From contig NZ_CP097218.1 in NCBI RefSeq assembly GCF_023373525.1, forward strand, positions 2,666,001 through 2,730,000: DNA of 64,000 nucleotides. The letters run 5' to 3'. Source of the DNA: Brachybacterium kimchii. Lineage in GTDB: Bacteria; Actinomycetota; Actinomycetes; Actinomycetales; Dermabacteraceae. How positions within the stretch are numbered: position 1 is the stretch's first letter; every line of letters starts with the position of its first letter. This document shows, piece by piece, positions 1 through 8,418 of the stretch. A program made the translations under genes and the position numbers. The notes under the pieces are model-generated. The model ran no database searches, had not been told where the DNA came from, and saw nothing but the letters and a program-made list of their open reading frames with translations.

Positions 1-1772
1 GCATGCGCCCCTCCCCCAGCCAGGACCTGCTCGCCTTCAGCACCGATGTGCGCGGCGACGAGCGCTTCGACGTCGTGGTCACGGACCTTCGCCGCGGCGG
101 CGCCGGCGGCGAGGTGATCGACGAGGCAGTGCGCGGCGCCGGCTACGGGCTCGCGTTCTCGACCGACGAGCAGTGGCTGTTCTACGCGGGGGTGGACGAC
201 GCCTGGCGCCAGCACCAGATCTGGCGTCACCGCCTGGGGACCGACGCGCAGGAGGACCAGCTGGTGCTCGAGGAGGCCGACGAGCGCTTCACGATCGGGT
301 TCGGGACCTCGCGCGACGGCTCCACGCTGATCATCGAGGCCGCCTCGACCACCACCAGCGAGGGCTGGCTCCTGGACCTCTCCGATCCCACCTCGGCGCC
401 CCGGCCCGCCGGCGGGCGCCGGCCCGGGATCGAGTACTCGCTCGAGCCCGCCGGGGACCACCTGCTGGTGGTCCACAACGACGGCGTGCCCGGTTTCGCG
501 CTCGCGACCGCACCGCTCGAGGACCCGGGAGCCTGGACCACGATCCTCGAGGCCGCCGACGGCGAGCGCCTCGAGTCCGTGGACGCCTTCGCGGGCTTCG
601 CCGCCCTCGAGCTGCGCAGCGGCGGGCTCGCCGCGGTGCGCGTGATCCCCCGGCGCGAGACGGTGGGCGCGGGCACGGGCGCGGAGGCCGACGCGGGCTC
701 GGGCTCGGGCTCGGATGCTGACGCCGACGCGGCGGCGCACGCCTGGGCCGTCGAGGAGGCCTGGGACGTCTCCCACGGCGGCGAGCTCGACACCGTGTTC
801 CTGCTGGCGAACCACCAGTTCGACGAGCAGCTCCTGCGCTACCAGCTCACGAGCCTGCTCACCCCGTCGACGGTCGCCCAGGTCGACGTGCGCACCCGCG
901 AGCACGAGGTCCTCCGCCGCACCCCGGTCCCGGGCTACGACCCGAAGCTCTACGTCGAGAAGCGCCTGTGGGCGCGAGCGGCCGACGGCACCGCGATCCC
1001 GATCTCGCTGGCGGCCCGCCGGGAGGCCGCGCCCGACGGCACGAATCCCGGCTACCTCTACGGCTACGGCTCCTACGAGGCGTCCATGGACCCGTCGTTC
1101 GTGCCCACCCGGCTGTCCCTCCTGGACCGCGGTCTCGTGGTCGCCGTGGCCCATGTGCGCGGCGGCGGCGAGATGGGCAGGCCCTGGTACGAGCACGGCA
1201 AGCTGCTCGAGAAGCGCAACACCTTCACCGACTTCGTCGACTGCGCCGCGCACCTCGTCGACGCGGGCTGGGTCGCGCCGGACCGCCTCTCCGCGGAGGG
1301 GCGCAGCGCGGGCGGCCTGCTCATGGGCGCGATCGCGAACCTCGCCCCCGAGCGCTTCCGGGCGATCATCGCGGGCGTGCCCTTCGTGGACGCGCTCACC
1401 ACGATCCTGGATCCCTCGCTGCCGCTCACCGTCGGCGAGTGGGAGGAGTGGGGCGACCCGCTGCACGACCCCGAGGTCTACGCGTACATGAAGTCGTACT
1501 CGCCGTACGAGAACGTGCGCGAGGTCGAGTACCCGGCGATCTTCGCCTCCACCTCGCTGAACGACACCCGCGTGTTCTTCGTCGAGCCCGCGAAGTGGGT
1601 GGCGCGCCTGCGCGAGACCGTGACCAGCGACCAGGGCGAGCGGCCGATCGTGTTCCGCTGCGAGATGGTCGCCGGGCACGGCGGGCGCTCGGGCCGCTAC
1701 GCGAAGTGGGAGCAGCGGGCCGACGAGCTCGCCTGGCTGCTCGACCAGATCGGCGCGACCGCGCGGATCTGA
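1..1772 (+). CDS. ptrB: Oligopeptidase B-type S9 family serine peptidase, 5'-truncated by window edge
   Basis: Cytosolic prolyl-oligopeptidase-family peptidase that hydrolyses short peptides, in oligopeptidase B usually after basic residues. The 589 visible codons are the C-terminal part; family members are about 700 residues, and the in-frame ATG at 3 lies inside the propeller domain, so the true start is upstream of the window. The beta-propeller covers roughly visible residues 1-300. The catalytic alpha/beta-hydrolase domain follows with the nucleophile motif GRSAGGLLMG (Ser at visible residue 435), the acid loop (SLNDTRVFFVEPAKW) and the His motif GHGGRSGRYAKW. A Gly/Ala/Asp/Ser low-complexity insert near residues 220-245 is unusual and probably a surface loop. 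Followed by a repeat and a palindromic terminator shared with the converging metQ. Confidence 0.88.
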   Translation, partial: MRPSPSQDLLAFSTDVRGDERFDVVVTDLRRGGAGGEVIDEAVRGAGYGLAFSTDEQWLFYAGVDDAWRQHQIWRHRLGTDAQEDQLVLEEADERFTIGFGTSRDGSTLIIEAASTTTSEGWLLDLSDPTSAPRPAGGRRPGIEYSLEPAGDHLLVVHNDGVPGFALATAPLEDPGAWTTILEAADGERLESVDAFAGFAALELRSGGLAAVRVIPRRETVGAGTGAEADAGSGSGSDADADAAAHAWAVEEAWDVSHGGELDTVFLLANHQFDEQLLRYQLTSLLTPSTVAQVDVRTREHEVLRRTPVPGYDPKLYVEKRLWARAADGTAIPISLAARREAAPDGTNPGYLYGYGSYEASMDPSFVPTRLSLLDRGLVVAVAHVRGGGEMGRPWYEHGKLLEKRNTFTDFVDCAAHLVDAGWVAPDRLSAEGRSAGGLLMGAIANLAPERFRAIIAGVPFVDALTTILDPSLPLTVGEWEEWGDPLHDPEVYAYMKSYSPYENVREVEYPAIFASTSLNDTRVFFVEPAKWVARLRETVTSDQGERPIVFRCEMVAGHGGRSGRYAKWEQRADELAWLLDQIGATARI

Positions 1773-1832
1773 GGGCCCGGCCGGCCCGGCGGGCCTGCCG
1801 GTCAGGCCGGCGGCCCGCCGTCCCGTCGTCCC

Positions 1833-1864
1833 GGCGGCCCGGCGGCCCGGCGGCCCGGCGGCCC
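1833..1864. repeat. Four tandem 8-bp GGCGGCCC units
   Basis: Four perfect consecutive copies of GGCGGCCC lie just after the peptidase gene. No coding role is visible; they sit immediately before the palindrome at 1874-1926. Confidence 0.7.
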
Positions 1865-1873
1865 GAACGGCCG

Positions 1874-1926
1874 ATGGCCAGGTTCTATGACAGGAAGCCG
1901 GACTTTCTGTCATAGAACCTGGCCAT
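1874..1926. terminator. Long palindrome, probable bidirectional terminator (family A)
   Basis: Perfect 20-bp arms (ATGGCCAGGTTCTATGACAG and its complement) extend through a G-T wobble and three more pairs to a 5-nt loop. The element lies between convergent genes (peptidase and metQ), the right place for a two-way terminator. No T-tract follows on either side. The same core, CCAGG(T/A)TCTATGAC, recurs in the palindrome at 46590-46650, so this is a repeat family rather than a one-off hairpin. Confidence 0.7.
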
Positions 1927-2008
1927 GAGCATGTGCCCCGTCGAGCGGCTCCGACGACGCCGACTTCGTGGTCCGACGGACGCCGATCGTCCGTCGGGCC
2001 CCGCCCGG

Positions 2009-2860
2009 TCAGAAGGCCGGGATGACCGAGCCGTCGGTGTACGTGGTGGTGATGAAGTCCTTGACCTTGTCGGAGTGCAGGAGCTCGTCGAGCTTCTTCA
2101 GCGCCGCGTTGTCCTTCTCCTCGGTGCGCACCACGACGAAGTTCGCGTAGGGGTTCTCCGCGTCGCTCTTCTCGAGCACGATCGAGTCCTCGGAGGGCTT
2201 GAGACCCGACTCGATCGCGTAGTTGCCGTTGACGACGCCCGCCGCGAAGTCGCCCAGGGTGCGCGGGATCTGGGCGGCCTCGATCTCGGTGAACTTCAGC
2301 TTCTGCGGGTTCTCGGCGACGTCCTTGGTGGTCGCGTCGGTGACCTCGACGCCGTCCTTGAGGGTGATCAGCCCCGCCTCGGCGAGCAGGCCCAGGCCAC
2401 GGCCGCGGTTGGTGGGGTCGTTGGCGATCGCGATCTCGTCGCCGTCCTTCAGCTCGTCGAGCTTCGTGATCTTCTCGGAGTACAGGCCCAGGGGCTCGAT
2501 GTGCACGCCCTTGAAGGCGAAGAAGTCGTAGCCCTTCTCCTTCTCCTGCGAGTCCAGGAACGGCTGGTTCTGGTAGTAGTTCGCGTCGATGTCGCCGTCG
2601 TTCAGCGCCTGGTTCGGGATCTGGTAGTCCGTGTAGGGCGTGATGTCGAGCTTCAGGTTCGCGTCCTCGGCGAGGTTCTTGCTGACGAACTCCAGGATCT
2701 CCTGGTGGGGCTTGGGTGAGGCGCCGATCTTGATCGTCGTCACCCCGTCCTTCTCCTCGGGGCCGTCGGAGCCCCCGCCCACCAGGCCGCAGCCGGTGAT
2801 CGAGAGCGCGGCGAGGCCGGCGCCGGAGGCGAACAGGGAGCGGCGGGTCAGATGCGACAT
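2009..2860 (-). CDS. metQ: Methionine ABC transporter substrate-binding lipoprotein
   Basis: Periplasmic-type binding lipoprotein of the NlpA/MetQ family that delivers D/L-methionine to MetNI; 283 residues, normal length. The N-terminus has a twin-arginine pair (TRRSLF, residues 5-10), a hydrophobic stretch and the lipobox ITGC, so Cys24 should be lipidated and the protein anchored outside the membrane. Family hallmarks include IGASPKPHQEIL near the mature N-terminus and the DGDIDANYYQNQPFL region. The ATG is preceded by GAGGAGA, a good ribosome binding site. It is the last gene of metN-metI-metQ, 79 nt after metI, and ends opposite the palindrome at 1874-1926. Confidence 0.93.
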   Translation of the reverse strand: MSHLTRRSLFASGAGLAALSITGCGLVGGGSDGPEEKDGVTTIKIGASPKPHQEILEFVSKNLAEDANLKLDITPYTDYQIPNQALNDGDIDANYYQNQPFLDSQEKEKGYDFFAFKGVHIEPLGLYSEKITKLDELKDGDEIAIANDPTNRGRGLGLLAEAGLITLKDGVEVTDATTKDVAENPQKLKFTEIEAAQIPRTLGDFAAGVVNGNYAIESGLKPSEDSIVLEKSDAENPYANFVVVRTEEKDNAALKKLDELLHSDKVKDFITTTYTDGSVIPAF

Positions 2861-2939
2861 GGGGATCTCCTCGGGGAGTGGAACGGAGTGGTGGGGCGGA
2901 AGGACGCGGAAGGGCGAGAGGGAGCTCTCGGGGCGGGGC

Positions 2940-3635
2940 TCAGACGTTGCGGGCGCGGTGGTCGACCGCGCGGGCGAGCACCGAGCCCAGCGACTGCACG
3001 AGGATCACGATGACGATCAGGACGACGACGGTCGAGATCATCACGACGTTGTCGTAGGACTGGTAGCCCATGCGGTTCGCGAGGTCTCCCAGGCCCTTGC
3101 CTCCCACGGCGCCCGCCATCGCGGTGTAGCCGATCACGGCGATCGTCGTGGTGGTCAGCGAGCCGATGATCCCGGGCAGGGCCTCGGGGAACAGCACCTG
3201 GCGGATCACCTGCCAGCGGGTCGCGCCCATCATCTGCACCGCCTCGATCTTCCCGGCGGGGATCTCGCGCAGGTTGATCTCGATGAGGCGGGCCAGGAAC
3301 GGGATCGCGGAGACCACGAGCGCGAACATGGCGGCGTTCGGGCCGGTCACACGGCCCACCACGATCCTCGTGACGGGGATCAGCGCGATGATCAGGATGA
3401 TGAACGGGAACGAGCGGCCCACGTTCACGATGAAGCCGACGATCCGGTTCACCCAGCGGGCGCCGCCGCCGGTCGCGCGGTCGGTCTCGAACAGCAGCAC
3501 TCCCAGCGGGGTGCCGATGAGCGCCGCGAAGATCATCGTGCCGATCGTCATGTAGAGGGTGATCAGCGTGTTCGACCACAGGCTCGTGTTGGAGTCCCAG
3601 GTGGTGAACACGGGATTGCTCAGCCATTCGCTCAT
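2940..3635 (-). CDS. metI: Methionine ABC transporter permease
   Basis: Membrane permease of the MetNIQ methionine importer; 231 residues. About five to six hydrophobic segments are visible, with the binding-protein-dependent transport motif (EAVQMMGATRWQVIRQVLFPEALPGI, roughly residues 135-160) that couples to MetN. The start ATG at 3635 overlaps the metN stop by 4 nt (ATGA), which indicates translational coupling. A longer in-frame extension into metN is possible on paper but reads low-complexity Arg/Pro sequence and is rejected. Confidence 0.93.
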   Translation of the reverse strand: MSEWLSNPVFTTWDSNTSLWSNTLITLYMTIGTMIFAALIGTPLGVLLFETDRATGGGARWVNRIVGFIVNVGRSFPFIILIIALIPVTRIVVGRVTGPNAAMFALVVSAIPFLARLIEINLREIPAGKIEAVQMMGATRWQVIRQVLFPEALPGIIGSLTTTTIAVIGYTAMAGAVGGKGLGDLANRMGYQSYDNVVMISTVVVLIVIVILVQSLGSVLARAVDHRARNV

Positions 3636-4660
3636 GCCGAGGCCTCCTTCGTGACGACGCCGCGGCTCTCGAGCTCGCGCAGGAAGGCCGCGAGGCCCTT
3701 CTCGCTGATCGGTGTGTCGTCCTCGTTGCGCAGGGCCAGCTGCACGCGGCCCACCTGGCGGCCCGCGATGGTCTCGATGTTGCCGGCGACGATCTGCGCG
3801 CTCGCGCCGTGCTCGGCGGCGATGCGCACGAGCTCCTCGCTGCTGGCCACGGCCCGGTCGTTCGTCGGGTCGGCGCCGTAGTCGCAGTCCACGACGCGCG
3901 CGCTGATGCCCGTCGGGGCCGGCGGCAGCGGGATCAGCTCGCTGCTGAGCGGGCCGTGCGGGTCCGAGGCGACATCGGCCAGGGCGCCGCTCTGGGCGAC
4001 GCGGCCGTCCTCGAGCAGGGTCACGGCGTCGCAGATCTCGCGGACCACGCTCATCTCGTGGGTGATGAGCAGGACGGTGATGCCCAGGCGGTCGCGCAGG
4101 TCGCGGATGAGCTTGAGGATCTGACGGGTGGTGGTGGGGTCGAGCGCGCTCGTGGGTTCGTCGCACAGCAGCACCTTGGGCTCGGCCGCGAGGCCGCGGG
4201 CGATGCCCACGCGCTGGATCTGCCCGCCCGAGAGCTGCGCGGGATGGTTGTGCTCGCGGCCGGCGAGGCCCACGAGGTCCACGAGCTCGGCCACGCGCGC
4301 CGTGCGCTGCTCACGGCCCACGCCCGCGATCTCGAGCGGGTGGGCGATGTTGCGGGCGGCGGTGCGCGAGTCCAGCAGGTTCGCGTGCTGGAACACCATG
4401 CCGATGTTGCGGCGAGCGGCGCGCAGCTCGGGGCCGTCGAGCGCCGCGATGTCGGTGCCGTCGAGGCGCACGCTGCCGCGCGTGGGCTTCTCGAGTCCGG
4501 TCAGGCAGCGGATGAGCGTGGACTTCCCGGCGCCGGAGCGGCCGACGATCCCATGGATCTGGCCCGCGTCGACATCAAGATCGATGCCGTCGAGCGCGAC
4601 GACGGGGTCTCCCCCGCCCGGCGCGGGGAAGACCTTGGTGAGGTCTTCGAGAGTGATCAC
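3632..4660 (-). CDS. metN: Methionine ABC transporter ATP-binding protein
   Basis: ATPase of the methionine importer, 342 residues. Walker A GRSGAGKST starts near residue 40, the ABC signature LSGGQ is at 143-147 and Walker B/D-loop CDEPTSALD at 166-174. After the nucleotide-binding domain a roughly 75-residue C-terminal region (from about residue 262) matches the NIL/ACT-like domain that binds methionine and mediates trans-inhibition in MetN; this part is family knowledge plus its position. The start is GTG at 4660. No convincing Shine-Dalgarno precedes it, so the transcript may be leaderless. Confidence 0.92.
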   Translation of the reverse strand: MITLEDLTKVFPAPGGGDPVVALDGIDLDVDAGQIHGIVGRSGAGKSTLIRCLTGLEKPTRGSVRLDGTDIAALDGPELRAARRNIGMVFQHANLLDSRTAARNIAHPLEIAGVGREQRTARVAELVDLVGLAGREHNHPAQLSGGQIQRVGIARGLAAEPKVLLCDEPTSALDPTTTRQILKLIRDLRDRLGITVLLITHEMSVVREICDAVTLLEDGRVAQSGALADVASDPHGPLSSELIPLPPAPTGISARVVDCDYGADPTNDRAVASSEELVRIAAEHGASAQIVAGNIETIAGRQVGRVQLALRNEDDTPISEKGLAAFLRELESRGVVTKEASA

Positions 4661-4702
4661 AAGCAGAAGTAGAGCATCCCCCTAGCGCACCTGCCGACCC
4701 TC

Positions 4703-4717
4703 ACGTTCACGAAACGT
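4703..4717. promoter_or_regulatory. Short dyad upstream of metN, possible operator
   Basis: The sequence ACGTT-N5-AACGT forms a perfect inverted repeat about 43-57 nt upstream of the metN GTG. Its position fits a repressor or activator site. No regulator is identified, and the same dyad was not found upstream of metF. Confidence 0.3.
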
Positions 4718-4897
4718 CATCTGACCGGGGCGGGGCGTGGTCGGGATCACCGCGCAGGGCCGCGGCGTGTGGTGCGGGACTCAGGCCGTGGCCCCGGGCC
4801 GATCTGACATACGTCATGCCCGGGCCGTGAGCCGTTCACGACGAGCGGTGATCCTGCGCCCTACCCCCGCATCCGCGGCTCCGGGAGCGTGGAGGAC

Positions 4898-5203
4898 ATG
4901 AACACGACACGCGCCTCCCACCCCTCGACGACGCCGACCGCCCCGACCTCAGCGCCCGCGTCCGCCTCGGATCGCGGCCTGCTGATGGACGTGCTGGGGG
5001 TCACCCCCGCACCGACCCTCGCCCGGGAGCTCTTCGCCCTGGTCGTGAACGCCGCCCTGGTCGCGATCCTCCTGTTCGTCCTGCAGCCGCCGATGATCGC
5101 CGCGGTGATCGCGGGCAGCCTGGTCGGGGCGTGGCTCGTGGGCCGGCTGATCGCCGGTTTCGTCCGCCACGGCTACGGCCGTCCCGAGGCGGGTCGACGA
5201 TGA
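4898..5203 (+). CDS. Small membrane protein preceding ABC exporter
   Basis: Protein of 101 residues with no family I recognise. The first ~30 residues are Thr/Ser/Pro/Ala-rich. Two hydrophobic helices follow (about 45-62 and 64-82), then a short basic tail (RHGYGRPEAGRR). The ATG at 4898 is chosen over the GTG at 4889 because GGAGG sits 4 nt upstream of it. The stop overlaps the next start (ATGA), so it is translationally coupled to the ABC transporter and may be an accessory subunit; this role is inference. Confidence 0.6.
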   Translation: MNTTRASHPSTTPTAPTSAPASASDRGLLMDVLGVTPAPTLARELFALVVNAALVAILLFVLQPPMIAAVIAGSLVGAWLVGRLIAGFVRHGYGRPEAGRR

Positions 5204-6180
5204 GCGCGGCGAGCCCGCAGTCCCTGTCCCCGTCGGCCGTCGGATCCCGAGGCCTCGCCTCCCCGGACGCCGAGGCCGTGATCACCGCACGGGGGCTCGT
5301 GCGCCGCTACGGCAGCGGTCGGCAGGCCTTCGTGGCCGTCGACGGCATCGATCTCGAGATCCGCCGCGGCGAGCTCTTCGGACTGCTGGGCACCAACGGC
5401 GCCGGCAAGACCTCGACCCTCGAGGTGCTCGAGGGCCTGGCCCGGCCCGACGAGGGCACGGTGCGGGTGCTGGGGCACGATCCGCGGCGCGAGCGCGCCG
5501 CGGTGCGCCCGCAGCAGGGGCTCATGCTGCAGACGGGCGGCTTCCCCGCCGATCTCACCGTCTCCGAGGCCCTGCGGATGTGGTGCTCCACGCTGAGCTC
5601 CCCGCGCGAGGGGGCCGAGCTCCTGCAGGAGGTCGATCTCGCGGACCGGGCGCGCACCCGGATCTCCTCGCTCTCGGGCGGGGAGGTGCGTCGCCTCGAC
5701 CTGGCCTGCGCGATCGCGGGCGATCCGCAGATCCTCTTCCTCGACGAGCCGACGACGGGGCTGGATCCGCAGTCCCGGGCGGGGGCATGGGGCCTGATCC
5801 GGCGCCTCACCGAGCGCGGGACCACGATCGTGCTGACCACGCACTACCTCGAGGAGGCGGAGGCGCTCTCCGACCGCCTCGCGCTCATGCACCGCGGTCG
5901 GATCGTGCGGGAGGGGACCGTCGACGAGGTCGTCGCCGGCCACCCCTCCACGATCCGCTTCCGGGTGCCCGTCTCGGCCCCGGCCCTGCCGGACCTCCAC
6001 GGCGCCGCGACCCGGGAGGGCGAGCGCACGGAGGTCACCACCGACTCGCTCCAGACCGACCTGGCGCGCCTGCTGCGCTGGGCGGACCAGCACTCCCTGG
6101 TCCTCGAGGGCCTCGACGCCCGCGCGGCGAGCCTGGAGACCGTGTTCCTCACCATCGCCCACGAAGGAGATCCGTCATGA
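5200..6180 (+). CDS. ABC-2 type exporter ATP-binding protein
   Basis: ATPase of a drug- or lipid-exporter-type ABC system (CcmA/DrrA-like), 326 residues. Walker A GTNGAGKT is at about 64-71, the signature LSGGE at 158-162 and Walker B DEPTTGLDP at 182-190, followed by the H-loop THYLEEAE. A C-terminal domain of about 80 residues typical of DrrA-like ATPases follows. It overlaps the upstream small protein and the downstream permease by 4 nt each. The two-component system directly downstream suggests it senses and answers an envelope stress, as in other ABC/DesKR-type loci. Confidence 0.88.
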   Translation: MSAASPQSLSPSAVGSRGLASPDAEAVITARGLVRRYGSGRQAFVAVDGIDLEIRRGELFGLLGTNGAGKTSTLEVLEGLARPDEGTVRVLGHDPRRERAAVRPQQGLMLQTGGFPADLTVSEALRMWCSTLSSPREGAELLQEVDLADRARTRISSLSGGEVRRLDLACAIAGDPQILFLDEPTTGLDPQSRAGAWGLIRRLTERGTTIVLTTHYLEEAEALSDRLALMHRGRIVREGTVDEVVAGHPSTIRFRVPVSAPALPDLHGAATREGERTEVTTDSLQTDLARLLRWADQHSLVLEGLDARAASLETVFLTIAHEGDPS

Positions 6181-7016
6181 CCGCCGCCGCCTCCGCTCCC
6201 GCCGCCGACCGCGCCCCGCGGCGCGCGCACGGGCACCGCCTGCCCGGGCACCGCCTGCTGGGCCTGGCCCGCGCCGAGATGACGATGCTGCTGCGCAACC
6301 GGATGCAGCTGGTCACGGCAGTGCTGATGCCCATCGCCGTCCCGTTCCTGTACCTGCCGATCGCGCGGCAGGGCTCGGGGCCCGCGCAGCTCGCGAACGC
6401 CCTCGGGATGATGTTCGTGATCGTCCTGCTGTTCGTCGTCTACTACAACCTGCTCTCCACCTATGTCGCGCGCCGCCAGGACCTCGTCCTCAAGCGCCTG
6501 CGCACCGGCGAGGCCTCGGACGCGACGGTCCTCGCGGCGGGCGCCGTGCCCGCGCTCCTCATCGCGGCGGTCATGATCGGTGTGATGACGGCGATCTCGG
6601 TGCCGCTGCTGGACCTGCCGACGCCGCAGCATCCGCTGCTGCCCGTGGTGGGCCTCGCGCTCGGGGCCGTGCTCCTGGTGCCGCTCGCGCTCGCGACCGC
6701 GAACATCACCCGCACCGTCGAGTCCGCGCAGGTCACGTGCCTCCCGCTCATGGCCGTCGCCGTCATCGGCACCGGCGCCGCCGTGCCCCTGTCGCTCATG
6801 CCCGACTGGTTCGCGCGACTGGTCTCGCTCGTCCCCTCGGCCCCGATCGTCGCCCTGGTGCGCCTGGGCTGGCTGGGCGTCGACCCCGCCGGCGACCCGG
6901 TGACCGGATCGGCCGTCTGGGCCGACGCGGGCCTGCAGCTCCTGATCCTCGTGGTCTGGCTCGTCCTCGCCTGCTGGTTCGTGCGACTGCGCTTCCGCTG
7001 GGAGCCCCGCGCATGA
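6177..7016 (+). CDS. ABC-2 type exporter permease
   Basis: Integral membrane partner of the preceding ATPase, 279 residues. A cytosolic basic N-terminus of about 35 residues is followed by six predicted hydrophobic helices (near 48-65, 78-98, 115-140, 152-175, 180-205 and 245-268). The arrangement and the VLKRLRTGEASDATVLAA loop fit ABC-2 membrane proteins such as those paired with DesK/YfiJ-type kinases. ATG at 6177 overlaps the ATPase stop. The substrate cannot be deduced. Confidence 0.83.
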   Translation: MTAAASAPAADRAPRRAHGHRLPGHRLLGLARAEMTMLLRNRMQLVTAVLMPIAVPFLYLPIARQGSGPAQLANALGMMFVIVLLFVVYYNLLSTYVARRQDLVLKRLRTGEASDATVLAAGAVPALLIAAVMIGVMTAISVPLLDLPTPQHPLLPVVGLALGAVLLVPLALATANITRTVESAQVTCLPLMAVAVIGTGAAVPLSLMPDWFARLVSLVPSAPIVALVRLGWLGVDPAGDPVTGSAVWADAGLQLLILVVWLVLACWFVRLRFRWEPRA

Positions 7017-7042
7017 GGGGCCCTTGCAGGGGGCGGCCCGTG

Positions 7043-7106
7043 CATGACCCGGCAGACGCCGCGGTCGCCGTTCCGGCCGCTCCTCGGGCCCGGGTCATGA
7101 CAGGAT
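7043..7106 (+). promoter_or_regulatory. Inverted repeat and -10 box upstream of the sensor kinase
   Basis: Arms CATGACCCGG (7043-7052) and CCGGGTCATG (7090-7099) are perfect complements 37 nt apart. The right arm directly abuts a -10-like CAGGAT (7101-7106), which is 7 nt upstream of the kinase ATG. This fits a leaderless promoter whose access is controlled at the flanking repeat; autoregulation by the downstream response regulator is a guess. Confidence 0.4.
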
Positions 7107-7113
7107 CCGGGGC

Positions 7114-8418
7114 ATGAGCACGCTCGAGGCGCCTGATGTGGGACGCCCCTGGGAGATCTTCCGCGTCTACACGCTGTGGTCGCTGGCCGTGCTCATGCTC
7201 CTCCTGCCGCTCCTGCTGCTCAGCGCGCCCGGCGCGGCCGACGCGCCGCTGCTCGCCCCCGAGGGCGCCCTGCGCGATGGCCCCGATGCCGCGTTCCTCG
7301 TCCTCCAGTCCCTGACCTCGGCCGTGTCCGTCCTCGTGCTGTGCCGCGCCTGGGCGCGGGGCGAGGCCGGGCCCCGCGGCCGATGGGACCTTCCCGAGGT
7401 CGGGGCGCTGCGCGTGCACGGGGCCGGGGCGCGCGCCCTGGCGCTGTCCCCGCTGGTCCCCGCGGCCCTCGCGGCGGCGCGGACCGCATGGGCCGACGAC
7501 GCGTCGGCCCACGCCCCCGTGCTGCTGGCATGCCTCGGTGCGGCGCTGACGGGACAGGCCCTCCGCCTCCCCTGGACGACGGGGATCCTCGCCGCCGGGG
7601 CCACCGCCGGCGTGGGCGTGCTCCTGGGCACGAGCAGGAACGAGGCCTCGATCCTCGCGGGGCTCGTGATCGCGTTCGTCGCGGTCGCCCGCAGCTCGCT
7701 GTGGCTCGCCGCGATCGTCCGGGACCTCGAGAGGGCTCGGGTGGCCCAGGCCCAGCTCGCGGTCGCCGAGGAGCGGCTGCGCTTCGCCCGCGATCTCCAC
7801 GACGTCACCGGCCGGGACCTCTCGGCGATCGTCGTCACCGCGGAGCTGACCGGGAAGCTCGTCGAGCGCGAGGATCCCCGCGCGCTCGAGCGCAGCCGGG
7901 AGGTCGCGCAGATCGCCCGCTCGTCCCTCGCCGAGGTCCGGGCGCTGGTGCGCGGCTACCGGGAGGCCGATCTCGCCGCCGAGCTGCAGGGCACCGTCTC
8001 CCTGCTGCGCTCGGCCGGGATCGAGGCGGCGGTCGGCGGGAGTCCGGAGGACATCCCCGGGTCCCGCGCGGCGACGGCCGCCTGGGTGCTCCGGGAGGCC
8101 GGCACCAACGTGCTGCGGCATTCGAGCGCCGACTCGGTGCGCATCGACCTCGCACCGGGCGGGATCACCGTGGTCAACGACGGGGTGAGCGTCACGGGGA
8201 CCCCTGTCGTGATGGGCAGCGGGCTGCGCGGGGTCCGAGAGCGGCTCGCGCCGGAGGGGACCCTGACGGCCCGCCTCGACGGCGAGCGCTTCGTCCTGTC
8301 GGCGGTGTTCGAGGACCCTGGAGAAGCAACGAACACCGTCGCAGAGAGCACGGCCGCAGAGAGCCCCGTCGCCGAGAGTCCCGTCGCCGAGAGCCCCGTC
8401 CCTGAGGAGGCCCCATGA
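7114..8418 (+). CDS. Sensor histidine kinase, NarL/DesK class (HisKA_3)
   Basis: Membrane sensor kinase of 434 residues. About five hydrophobic segments occupy residues 20-210. A coiled linker (residues 205-225) leads to the HisKA_3 dimerisation box FARDLHDVTGRDL with phospho-acceptor His229, then a HATPase_c domain (N-box REAGTNVLRHS, later GSGLRGVRERL). The C-terminus carries a tandem AESPV/ESPVP repeat of little apparent structure, encoded by 15-bp repeats at about 8343-8403. It overlaps the response regulator start by 4 nt. The neighbouring exporter is the likely regulated target. Ligand unknown. Confidence 0.88.
   Translation: MSTLEAPDVGRPWEIFRVYTLWSLAVLMLLLPLLLLSAPGAADAPLLAPEGALRDGPDAAFLVLQSLTSAVSVLVLCRAWARGEAGPRGRWDLPEVGALRVHGAGARALALSPLVPAALAAARTAWADDASAHAPVLLACLGAALTGQALRLPWTTGILAAGATAGVGVLLGTSRNEASILAGLVIAFVAVARSSLWLAAIVRDLERARVAQAQLAVAEERLRFARDLHDVTGRDLSAIVVTAELTGKLVEREDPRALERSREVAQIARSSLAEVRALVRGYREADLAAELQGTVSLLRSAGIEAAVGGSPEDIPGSRAATAAWVLREAGTNVLRHSSADSVRIDLAPGGITVVNDGVSVTGTPVVMGSGLRGVRERLAPEGTLTARLDGERFVLSAVFEDPGEATNTVAESTAAESPVAESPVAESPVPEEAP

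Noticed and set aside
2640..3881. Plus-strand frame opposite metI/metQ
   Set aside because: Asp/His/Arg-rich antisense sequence; metQ and metI are clearly coded on the minus strand.
4661..4897. S-box/SAM-IV riboswitch upstream of metN
   Set aside because: No recognisable core was found on the metN strand; only a short dyad.
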